Shown: piece after piece, positions 23,466-30,350 of the stretch
How the letters are laid out: each line of letters starts with the position of its first letter
Numbering within the stretch: the first letter of the stretch is position 1
DNA from: an uncultured Verrucomicrobiota bacterium
GTDB taxonomy: Bacteria; Verrucomicrobiota; Verrucomicrobiae; Opitutales; Opitutaceae
DNA: 35,470 bases
Direction: 5' to 3'
Assembly: GCA_946482165.1 (NCBI GenBank)
Contig: CAMLQS010000012.1
Coordinates: 1 to 35,470 of the forward strand
Made by a program: the position numbers and the translations under genes
The notes under the pieces: generated by a model
The model's input: only the letters and a program-made list of their open reading frames with translations
What the model was told of the DNA's origin: nothing
The model's database searches: none

Positions 23466-23843
23466 ATGACGGAACCGCCGCTCTCCGTATTCATTGCGCC
23501 CATCTTCTTTCTTTTCGAGATCATCCAGTTGGTCGCGGCGGAAAAGTTGCTCGGCATCAGGCAGATCGAGGCCGGGATCGATCCTCGCGGCAACGGACCG
23601 GCCGAGCCGACCGCCGCGCTGTGGACGAGCGCCATGCTCGCCGAGGGTTTATGGTTTCTCTGGTTGCTCGGCGAGGAGGGGGCCCGCGTCTACGCCCTCT
23701 GCCTGCTGCTCGTCACGCTTCTGGGTTTCACTCTGCGCAGCAACTGCACCCTCCGCTGGATCCTGGTGATTCTCACGATCGAGGGCGCCCTGCGCATGGG
23801 GCTCATGGTCTCGATGCTCGGCTCCGCCTGGCGGGCGCTCTGA
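23466..23843 (+). CDS. Unrecognised small membrane protein (four predicted helices)
   Basis: A 125-residue protein with four hydrophobic segments at about 8-25, 53-68, 75-90 and 98-118. A conserved-looking polar stretch between helices 1 and 2 reads EKLLGIRQIEAGIDPRGNGPAEPTA and probably faces the cytoplasm or periplasm as a loop. No family is recognised and no catalytic motif is seen. It is transcribed divergently from the response regulator (183-base gap without visible promoter) and 40 bases before the amidase gene, so it may share a transcript with it. Confidence 0.78.
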   Translation: MTEPPLSVFIAPIFFLFEIIQLVAAEKLLGIRQIEAGIDPRGNGPAEPTAALWTSAMLAEGLWFLWLLGEEGARVYALCLLLVTLLGFTLRSNCTLRWILVILTIEGALRMGLMVSMLGSAWRAL

Positions 23844-23883
23844 ACGGCCCGCCGGCACGTTTCCGTATCCGAGGACGGACCCG

Positions 23884-24372
23884 ATGAACATGGCATATCC
23901 CGAGTTCAACGCGCCTTCGCCGCATTTCTCTTCCGAGCCGCCGCATGAGCGGCGCGGGGTGTGCTTTCATCACACCGTCCTGTCCTTCGCCGAGACGATC
24001 GCTTTCATGCAGTCTCCCGCCAGCCGGGTGAGCTACCACGTGATCATCGCTCCCGACGGGGCGCGGGCCCGCCTCGTCGCGGAAGATCGCGTGGCCTGGC
24101 ACGCCGGCGTATCCGCGTTTCGGGGACGCCCGCATTGCAACGCCTTCCTTCTCGGCGTCGCCTTTGCGGGCGACAGCCATGCCGCCCCGCTCACCGGAGA
24201 CCAGACGGCCTCCGCGCTCGAATGGCTCGCGCCACGGTGGACCCGCCTGGGGTGGAGCCTCGATTGGATGACCGACCACCGGCAAATAGCGCCGGGGCGC
24301 AAAGACGACCTCGCCCCGGCCGAATGGATACGCTGGCGCGAGACCCTGGCGAACCGCTTTGGCGCGCGATAG
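23884..24372 (+). CDS. N-acetylmuramoyl-L-alanine amidase (Amidase_2/PGRP fold)
   Basis: A 162-residue single-domain protein. CFHHTV supplies zinc ligand His29 with His30, SYHVIIAPDGARARLV is the following strand pair, RVAWHAG the substrate-groove motif and FLLGVAFAGD the core strand. TDHRQIAPGRKDDL gives the second zinc ligand His132, catalytic Lys140 and third ligand Asp142. It should cleave the bond between MurNAc and L-Ala in peptidoglycan or its fragments. There is no signal peptide, so it may act on recycled muropeptides in the cytoplasm like AmpD, or be released otherwise. Start ATG at 23884; a second ATG two codons later is equally possible. Confidence 0.93.
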   Translation: MNMAYPEFNAPSPHFSSEPPHERRGVCFHHTVLSFAETIAFMQSPASRVSYHVIIAPDGARARLVAEDRVAWHAGVSAFRGRPHCNAFLLGVAFAGDSHAAPLTGDQTASALEWLAPRWTRLGWSLDWMTDHRQIAPGRKDDLAPAEWIRWRETLANRFGAR

Positions 24373-24440
24373 CCCCGCCGCGACCGTATTCCGGTGCCGA
24401 CGCGCGCCAGGCATCACCCTAAACGCCTCGGTTCAAACTA

Positions 24441-24573
24441 ACCACGGATCACAGATTTCCACGGATCAGGATGGAGACGGAATAATCGGACCGTGGGATT
24501 CGCTCACCTGTAGGGCGGCTCCTCATTCTGTTCTGATTTTTTGTTATCCGTGTCCATCCGCGCAATCCGCGGT
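24441..24573. repeat. Imperfect inverted repeat of ACGGAT-rich motifs in a convergent intergenic region
   Basis: The gap between the amidase and anti-sigma genes (24373-24593) contains a left arm at 24441-24467 (ACCACGGATCACAGATTTCC, then ACGGATC) and a right arm at 24545-24573 whose reverse complement begins ACCGCGGATTGCGCGGATGG and continues ACACGGAT. The arms share ACC-CGGAT and ACGGAT blocks at similar spacing. Similar CACGGAT-type dispersed repeats occur in intergenic regions of many environmental bacteria, as I recall. No coding content. Confidence 0.6.
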
Positions 24574-24593
24574 GCCAACTGCGGGATTCAGGA

Positions 24594-25457
24594 TTACCCG
24601 CCTCCCTGTCGCGGCGCAGCCTCTCCGATGCGCGCTCCGGGCGGCAGCGCTTCGAGGATGTTGCTGGTCGTGCCCGCGCCGTCGAAACGGGCAAAGGCGC
24701 CGTCAATCTGGCGAAAGAAAATCACGTTGCCGTCGAGAAACACGACATGGCCGCCTTCGCCGCCGTAGGGGCTGTCCGGCGCCCAGCGGCCATCGGCTCG
24801 CAAACCGCGGGTCCAGGCGATCGGAGTAGTGGCCGGAGCATCGGCGTCCAAACCGGATAGAAGAACCGCGAAGCTCGGGCGCACGCCGGCAAAAGCCGGC
24901 GCGAGTCGCTTCCCGTCGGGCTCAAGCACGTTTTCGAGCCCCCGTCTCGCGGGGCCGAGACTTTCCGACTCCGTCAACCAGACGGTCCCTTCGGTGAGAC
25001 CGCCGCCAACCGCCAGCTGCCGCGCAAAATCCCAAACATCGGTCGCCACCGGAAGGCGAGCGTCCCGGGCTCCGGAAAAAACCCGGCAGGCGAGGCCGAT
25101 CTGGCGCAGGTTGGCGGCATCAACCGAACGACGCGCCTTCTCTCGTTCCATCCCGATCTCGGAAATCGCGAAGGCGCCGCCGACCAAACCAACGCAGATG
25201 GCAGCCAGGAGAGGAACGATCAGATTCCTAAAGCGAAAACGCCTGGGCCGCGGCGCCACTCGCATCGGCAACCGCCCCCACCCCACGGCCTGACCGCCCG
25301 CGAAAGCTTCCCGCAGGCTTTGCTGCAACGCCCGGATGTCGTCCAGCTCGGCTCGCGCCGCGGGATCGGAGGCGAGCTCGTGTTCGACTCGGGAGGAATC
25401 CTGCGGCGAGAGCGCGCCGTCGGCGTAGGCGGTGATGCGTGGGTCGGCGGGGTTCAC
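24594..25457 (-). CDS. Anti-sigma-factor-like membrane protein with pseudopilin-like periplasmic part
   Basis: The start is GTG at 25457, overlapping the sigma-factor stop as GTGA; the fold begins there (NPADPRITAYADGALSPQDSSRVEHELASDPAARAEL), an anti-sigma N-terminal helical pattern without the zinc-binding HxxxCxxC. One membrane helix follows at about 74-95 (LIVPLLAAICVGLVGGAFAI). The periplasmic part starts EKARRSVDAANLRQIGLACRVF and ends with GGEGGHVVFLDGNVIFFRQ, both patterns of pseudopilin or DUF1559-type proteins. It likely holds the sigma factor inactive at the membrane until a periplasmic signal arrives. 287 residues. The fusion of these parts is unusual as far as I know. Confidence 0.85.
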   Translation of the reverse strand: MNPADPRITAYADGALSPQDSSRVEHELASDPAARAELDDIRALQQSLREAFAGGQAVGWGRLPMRVAPRPRRFRFRNLIVPLLAAICVGLVGGAFAISEIGMEREKARRSVDAANLRQIGLACRVFSGARDARLPVATDVWDFARQLAVGGGLTEGTVWLTESESLGPARRGLENVLEPDGKRLAPAFAGVRPSFAVLLSGLDADAPATTPIAWTRGLRADGRWAPDSPYGGEGGHVVFLDGNVIFFRQIDGAFARFDGAGTTSNILEALPPGARIGEAAPRQGGG

Positions 25458-25999
25458 GACGGCGGCGGGTTGGACGGCGAGAAGGAGTGCGTCCAATCTC
25501 GCCGCAGGGCTTGGAGCGCGGAGTGCAGGATGACGCCCACATGGCTTACCGAGCATCCGGTGACGTCGCTGATTCCCTGATACGAAAGACCCTCGTGGTA
25601 GCGGAGGCGCAGCACCTCGCGCTGCCTCTCGGGCAGGCGCGCGACCATCGCGAGCAGTTGCCCTCGATCCTCGCTGCGCGCCATGGCGCTGGCGGGGCTG
25701 GCGTCGGGAGACAACGCAGGCGGCGCCTCGTCTAACGGTCCGAGGCGGCGCTCGTCCCGGAGGACATTCAGCGCCTTCCGCCGGCAAACCGTGAAGAGCC
25801 AGGACGCCAATCGCGAGCGCAAGGCCTTGCGCTCGCCCTCGGGCTGTCGCCCGAGGGCGAGCAAAGCCTCCTGCACGACGTCGTTGGCTCGCGATTCGTC
25901 GCGCAGGAGCCGCGTCGCATAGCGTCGAAGGGCCGCCTCATGTTCGCGCTGGGCGCGGACGACGATCGACTGGGAGGAGTCGGTGGAGGTGGGATTCAT
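25454..25999 (-). CDS. ECF-type RNA polymerase sigma factor
   Basis: A 181-residue sigma-70 family protein. Region 2 is about residues 18-85: LRRYATRLLRDESRANDVVQEALLAL and RLASWLFTVCRRKALNVLRDERR, the DVVQE and LFTVCRRKALN core motifs. Region 4 is about 113-165: LPERQREVLRLRYHEGLSYQGISDVTGCSVSHVGVILHSALQALRR, a helix-turn-helix that reads the -35 box. It lacks region 3 and is thus an ECF factor; which group is unclear. The next gene starts inside its stop codon and resembles an anti-sigma factor. AT-rich DNA at about 26064-26100 (TTTAAA, then TAATAA after 16 bases, minus strand) could be its promoter, weakly supported. Confidence 0.94.
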   Translation of the reverse strand: MNPTSTDSSQSIVVRAQREHEAALRRYATRLLRDESRANDVVQEALLALGRQPEGERKALRSRLASWLFTVCRRKALNVLRDERRLGPLDEAPPALSPDASPASAMARSEDRGQLLAMVARLPERQREVLRLRYHEGLSYQGISDVTGCSVSHVGVILHSALQALRRDWTHSFSPSNPPPS

Positions 26000-26132
26000 G
26001 CGCGGTGCGGGCGGAGTCTGGCACAGGGGATGCCGATAGAACTACACCCGACCCGCCTGGTTTATTACGAGAAACCCGAAATTTTTAAATCTCCGATTTT
26101 CCGGCGGCGCGCATCGGGGGCATCCCGCCGGG

Positions 26133-26218
26133 CGACGAGCCGAGGCTCGTCGTCAAAGCGGTATCATGCCACCGAACTCCTCAAGCATGCGCAACGGACA
26201 TGAGACCGAGCATGTCCG
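26133..26218. terminator. Two hairpins between uxs-type and sigma-factor genes
   Basis: The 241-base gap 26000-26240 holds two inverted repeats. One at 26133-26152 has a 9-bp perfect arm pair (CGACGAGCC and GGCTCGTCG) with almost no loop, so about 8 pairs can form. The other is at 26195-26202 and 26211-26218 (CGGACATG and CATGTCCG, 8-base loop), 23 bases past the stop of the decarboxylase-type gene. Neither has a real T-run, so termination is a guess; they may end the transcript from 27167. Confidence 0.35.
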
Positions 26219-26240
26219 CCGGCCGGCGCGTCCGGATGCC

Positions 26241-27167
26241 TCAGACCTGCGTCTTGAAGTAGGCGATGGTGCGCTTGAGTCCCTCTTCAAGCGACACGGT
26301 CGGCTCCCAGCCTAGGTGATTCTTGGCCAGGGTGATATCGGGGCGGCGCTGCTTCGGGTCGTCCCCTGGAAGCGGACGATGCACGATCTTGGATTTGCTT
26401 CCGGTGAGCTTCATGGCGAGTTCGGCAAGTTGCAGCATCGTGAACTCGCCGGGGTTGCCGATGTTGATCGGTCCCTTCACCGCGTCCTGGTTCATCAGGC
26501 GGATGAAACCCTCGATCAAGTCGTCGACATAACAGAATGAACGCGTCTGCATGCCGTCGCCGTAAATGGTGATGTCTTCACCCTTTAGCGCCTGCACGAT
26601 GAAGTTCGACACCACGCGACCGTCGTTCGGATGCATGCGGGGCCCGTAGGTGTTGAAGATTCGCACGATGCGGATATCCACTTGGTTCTGGCGGTGGTAA
26701 TCCATGAAGAGGGTCTCCGCGACGCGCTTGCCCTCGTCGTAACAAGAACGGATCCCGATCGGGTTCACGTTGCCCCAATAGCTCTCGGGCTGGGGGTGAA
26801 TCGCCGGATCGCCATAGACTTCCGAAGTGCTGGCTTGGAAAACGCGGGCCTTGGTGCGTTTCGCCAGGCCGAGGCAGTTGATCGCGCCCATGACGGACGT
26901 TTTCACCGTCTTGATAGCATTATACTGATAGTGAGGCGGAGAGGCCGGACACGCGAGGTTGTAGATCTGGTCGACCTCAAACTTGAAGGGGTCGATCACG
27001 TCGTGGCGCACCAACTCGAAATCCGGCCGACCGTGCAGATGCGCGATGTTGGACTTTCGGCCCGTGAAAAAGTTATCGAGGCAAATGACCTCGTGGCCGT
27101 CCTTCAGGAGACGATCGCAAAGGTGGGAGCCCAGAAATCCGGCGCCGCCGGTAACAAGTATGCGCAT
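26241..27167 (-). CDS. NAD-dependent sugar-nucleotide SDR, UDP-glucuronate decarboxylase (UXS) type
   Basis: A 308-residue extended SDR starting [20 protein letters not shown] with the NAD-binding GGAGFLG (7-13). Family features: [52 protein letters not shown], the catalytic Ser/Tyr/Lys set in [10 protein letters not shown] and [12 protein letters not shown], and [22 protein letters not shown]. The CPASP-YQ signature and the Glu in TSEVYG are those of UDP-glucuronate decarboxylases, which make UDP-xylose from UDP-glucuronate. The product could feed the polysaccharide locus 7-25 kb away. The ATG at 27167 fits the family start exactly; 135 non-coding bases separate it from tgt. Confidence 0.95.
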   Translation of the reverse strand: MRILVTGGAGFLGSHLCDRLLKDGHEVICLDNFFTGRKSNIAHLHGRPDFELVRHDVIDPFKFEVDQIYNLACPASPPHYQYNAIKTVKTSVMGAINCLGLAKRTKARVFQASTSEVYGDPAIHPQPESYWGNVNPIGIRSCYDEGKRVAETLFMDYHRQNQVDIRIVRIFNTYGPRMHPNDGRVVSNFIVQALKGEDITIYGDGMQTRSFCYVDDLIEGFIRLMNQDAVKGPINIGNPGEFTMLQLAELAMKLTGSKSKIVHRPLPGDDPKQRRPDITLAKNHLGWEPTVSLEEGLKRTIAYFKTQV

Positions 27168-27302
27168 GGTAGGTGTTAGGAACTCGGCGACCCTAGGCGG
27201 CGCCGCCGCGCCGCTACAAGCACACGCCACGTTCGCCGCACGGCCCGAGGCCGATTTCCGAAAAATCCCGATCCGCGCCCGGGTGACGACGGGGTATCCG
27301 TT

Positions 27303-28442
27303 TCACCGCGCCGCCGCCCCCGCTTCGTAGCGCGCCACCCAGGCCCGGTGCCAGGCGCCGTAATCACCCGCCTCGATATGCGCGCGGGCCTGCGCGACCA
27401 GATCGAGATAAAAGGCGAGATTGTGGATGGTGAGCAGCGTGCAGCCGAGGATCTCCCCCGCGACCATGAGGTGACGCAGGTAGGCGCGGGAGAACCGGGT
27501 CGTATAGTTGTCCGTTTCGCCATGGATCGGCGCGGGATCCGCGCGGTAACGCTCGTTGCGCAGATTGAGCGGCCCGTCCGGCGTGAAAACGAGCCCGTTG
27601 CGCGCCACCCGCGTCGGCAGCACGCAATCGAACATATCCACGCCGAGCGCGATCATCTTCAGAATCTGCGGCGGCGTGCCGAGGCCCATCGTGTAGCGGG
27701 GCTTGTCCGCCGGCATGAACGGCGTGGTCGCGCCGACCTGCTTCAACATCTCCGGCTCGGGCTCGCCCACGCTCACGCCGCCCACCGCGTAGCCGGGAAA
27801 GTCCAACTCCGCGAGCTGCTCCGCCGCCTCTCGCCGCAAGTCGTCGTAGGTCGAGCCCTGCACGATCGCAAAGACGTGGTGCCCCGCGCCGAGAAAGCCG
27901 TTGTCGGTGGCTATCTCCTTGCAGCGCCGCGCCCACCGCAGCGAGCGGGCGCAAGCCTCCGCGGTGGCGTCGCGCTCGCAGGGCCAGGGCGGGCACTCGT
28001 CGATCACCATCGCGATGTCGCTCCCGAGATTGGCCTGGATCGTCATCACCTCTTTTGGACCGAGAAAAAGCTTCTTGCCGTCGAGGTGGCTCTGAAATTC
28101 CACGCCGTCGTCATGCATCTTGCGCAGCTTCGCCAGCGAGAAGACTTGAAAGCCGCCGCTGTCGGTAAGGATGGGGCCGTCCCATCCCATGAACTTGTGC
28201 AATCCGCCCAGCTCCCTCACCAGCTCGCTCGTGGGGCGAAGGTTGAGGTGATAGGTGTTGCCGAGGATGATTTGCGCGCCGAGCTCGCGTAATTGAACCG
28301 GCGATACGCCCTTCACCGTGCCCTGCGTGCCCACCGGCATGAAGATCGGCGTCTCCACCACTCCATGTCGCGTGCGCAGCCGCCCGCGACGCGCGGCGGT
28401 GACGGTGTCGGTCTTCAAAAGGTCGAAATGCGAAACGGGCAT
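27303..28442 (-). CDS. tgt: Queuine/preQ1 tRNA-ribosyltransferase Tgt lacking zinc-site cysteines
   Basis: A 379-residue protein starting MPVSHFDLLKTDTVTAARRG. It has the family motifs TPIFMPVGTQGTVKG, LGNTYHLNLRP, TDSGGFQVFSL (catalytic Asp), DECPPWP, FAIVQGS, YAVGGVSVGEP and DMFDCVLPTRVARNG with the nucleophile Asp. It exchanges guanine 34 for preQ1 in tRNAs with GUN anticodons. The zinc motif, usually ECDCYTC, is ETDNYTT here (residues 309-315), so all three Cys ligands are replaced; the fourth ligand, His340 in TIHN, remains. Elsewhere the protein looks intact, not a pseudogene. 69 or more bases divide it from the divergent neighbour. Confidence 0.95.
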   Translation of the reverse strand: MPVSHFDLLKTDTVTAARRGRLRTRHGVVETPIFMPVGTQGTVKGVSPVQLRELGAQIILGNTYHLNLRPTSELVRELGGLHKFMGWDGPILTDSGGFQVFSLAKLRKMHDDGVEFQSHLDGKKLFLGPKEVMTIQANLGSDIAMVIDECPPWPCERDATAEACARSLRWARRCKEIATDNGFLGAGHHVFAIVQGSTYDDLRREAAEQLAELDFPGYAVGGVSVGEPEPEMLKQVGATTPFMPADKPRYTMGLGTPPQILKMIALGVDMFDCVLPTRVARNGLVFTPDGPLNLRNERYRADPAPIHGETDNYTTRFSRAYLRHLMVAGEILGCTLLTIHNLAFYLDLVAQARAHIEAGDYGAWHRAWVARYEAGAAAR

Positions 28443-28555
28443 CCCCGCAGCCTCCGCCAAGCCCCGCCCGGGGGCCAAGAGGTTTTTCTCCCGCTGCTCG
28501 CGCCGCCGGTTTGCCAAAGCCCGCGCCGACGCCAAGGTGCCCGCCACCTCGTCCC

Positions 28556-29404
28556 GTGCGCTCCCCGTCCGCATCTCCTTTTTTCGTCCTCTTCTCCGCC
28601 GCCTCCCTGCTCGTCGTGGCGGGACTCTGGGTGGCGGGCCGGCAACGCGCGCAAACCTCGCCTCCCACCGGCACGGCGGCCCCGTTCTCCGCCGCCGTCG
28701 CCCCGGCGGCGCCCGCGTCGCCATCTCCGGCCGTCCGTGACGACGCGGAACTCGCGCGCTTGCGCGCCGAAATTAGAAAACTCCGCGACGAGCTGGAATC
28801 CACCCGGGACACCCTCGAAGAAAGCGAGCAAACCCTCGCGCAAACCGCGCGGGAACTCGACCGCCTCCGCCGCCCGCTCGATCTCGACATGGCCAGCGCC
28901 ACCTTGCGCGCGAATCTCGCCCCGGGCGAAGGCGTCGTCACCGGCGGCTACCGCCTGCCGGACGGCAGCCGGCTTTTCGCCTTTGTCGAGACCGACGCCC
29001 GCACCGACGGCGGCATCGGCGTCGCCAGCCGCTTTTTCTCCGTTCCCGAGGAACTCGTCCAAGCACTCGGTCTCCAGACGCTCTCCACCGAGGCCGCCAA
29101 CACGCTTCAGCACGGGGAGGTTTGGGTGCGCGACGAGCTCCACCAAGTCGCGGAAGCCCTCGAGCAAACGCCCGGCGCTCGCCTGCTCACCACCGGCAGC
29201 ACGGCCATCCAGCCCGGCCTCCCGGGCGAAGTCACCTTTCCGGCCACCCCCGGAGATCCGCCGCTGTCCCTCAACGTGAACGCCGTCTTCGACGCGCAGA
29301 ACAATCTCGACCTCGAACTCCGCGTCGAATCCGTGCCCGCCGAAGCGCCCGCGCCCACCGAAAAGAGCACGAACACGGATGCCGCCGAAGCCCCCGCCCC
29401 CTGA
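28556..29404 (+). CDS. Membrane-anchored coiled-coil protein, function unknown
   Basis: About 282 residues from GTG at 28556 (VRSPSASPFFVLFSAASLLVVAGLWVAG); a TTG at 28511 would add 15 Pro-rich residues. One N-terminal membrane helix is followed by an Ala/Pro-rich linker and a coiled coil (about 60-110: ELARLRAEIRKLRDELESTR, EESEQTLAQTARELDRL). A globular C-terminal part then includes VTGGYRLPDGSRLFAFVETDA and GARLLTTGSTAIQPG, followed by LSLNVNAVFDAQNNLDLELRVE. That last stretch recalls the secretin/N-domain pattern of threshold-like beta strands, though I would not assign it. It ends in an Ala/Pro/Glu tail. Probably periplasmic; 95 bases before an outer-membrane protein gene with no terminator between, so possibly co-expressed. 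Confidence 0.78.
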   Translation: MRSPSASPFFVLFSAASLLVVAGLWVAGRQRAQTSPPTGTAAPFSAAVAPAAPASPSPAVRDDAELARLRAEIRKLRDELESTRDTLEESEQTLAQTARELDRLRRPLDLDMASATLRANLAPGEGVVTGGYRLPDGSRLFAFVETDARTDGGIGVASRFFSVPEELVQALGLQTLSTEAANTLQHGEVWVRDELHQVAEALEQTPGARLLTTGSTAIQPGLPGEVTFPATPGDPPLSLNVNAVFDAQNNLDLELRVESVPAEAPAPTEKSTNTDAAEAPAP

Positions 29405-29499
29405 GCGACATGCCTCCGCGCGACGCCCGCCGCGCCCTCTCGGTCCGACGTTCAAAGCGATGGACGCCGCACCTTGCGTTCTGCAAGAGTGCCGGCGCC

Positions 29500-30120
29500 A
29501 TGCAAACCCCGCTTAACCTCCGAACCCTCACCCGCTTCGCTCTCGTCTGCTCGGCGCTCGCCTGTGGCGCCTTCGCTCAAGCCGCCGCACCTTCCGCCGC
29601 CTCCTCCGGCTCCGGCCTTCTCGGCTCCCGCTATGTCGAGGCGGCAACGTTCGCCGTCGACTACCAAAGCTACGAGGACAACAGCTTTGGCGTCGGCACC
29701 ACGGTAAACATTCCCGTCGCCGCGTCCCTCGATGTCGGCGCCACCTTTGAGCACACCCAGGAAGAGGGCGACTCGTCCGAAAACTTCCAGGACCTTTCCG
29801 CCTACGCCACGTGGCACGCGGCCCTCGGCGAACTCCGCCCCTTCGCGCGGGCCGAGCTCGGCTACGAGTGGTGGCATGTCTCCGACGACGCCTTCTACGA
29901 AATCTCGCTCGGCGCCGAATATTCGATCTGCCCGCGCCTCTCGGTCTCCGGCTCCGCCGGCTGGTCCGAGTTCCTCGCCGAGGACTGGAACGGCGGCGAG
30001 TTCTTCGCCACCGCCCGCGCCAACTGGTGGTTCACCGACACCCTCGCGGCGTCGCTAAGCGGGACCGCCTACGAAGGCGGCACGTGGGGCTACGGCGCCG
30101 CGCTTGTGCTCCGCTTCTAA
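29500..30120 (+). CDS. Outer-membrane beta-barrel protein (206 aa)
   Basis: ATG at 29500 starts a signal peptide, MQTPLNLRTLTRFALVCSAL then ACGAFAQA, with cleavage after AQA. The mature part alternates hydrophobic and polar residues in strands typical of small barrels: YVEAATFAVDYQSYEDNSFGVG, SLDVGATFEHTQEEGD, LRPFARAELGYEWWHVSDDAFYEISLGAEYSI. It ends ALVLRF with the terminal Phe that BamA recognises. I count about eight strands. Cargo or function cannot be read; it may be a structural or adhesive barrel. A strong terminator follows, so it ends its transcript. Confidence 0.88.
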   Translation: MQTPLNLRTLTRFALVCSALACGAFAQAAAPSAASSGSGLLGSRYVEAATFAVDYQSYEDNSFGVGTTVNIPVAASLDVGATFEHTQEEGDSSENFQDLSAYATWHAALGELRPFARAELGYEWWHVSDDAFYEISLGAEYSICPRLSVSGSAGWSEFLAEDWNGGEFFATARANWWFTDTLAASLSGTAYEGGTWGYGAALVLRF

Positions 30121-30155
30121 AGATCGCTTTCGCGCCCGGTCCGCCGGAAGTCCCC

Positions 30156-30193
30156 GACGCCGCCCGAGTCACCCGGGCGGCGTCGCCGTTTTT
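30156..30193 (+). terminator. Intrinsic terminator after the outer-membrane protein gene
   Basis: A perfect 11-bp stem, GACGCCGCCCG at 30156-30166 with its complement at 30174-30184, closes a seven-base loop and is followed by five T residues at 30189-30193. It separates the beta-barrel gene from the GH43 gene. The rest of 30194-30350 shows no gene; the GH43 promoter should lie here. Confidence 0.88.
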
Positions 30194-30350
30194 CGCGGCG
30201 TCCGCCCCCCCCCGGCCGCCCCGCAAGAAGTCCTGCGCTCATGCACTTTCGTGCCTGAGTGGAATTTCGCCCCCGCAAACCGGCGAAAAAAGGCCCGAAA
30301 TTCCGCTGGGATGGGATAACGTGCTCCTTTCCCCGCCTATCGCCCCGACG

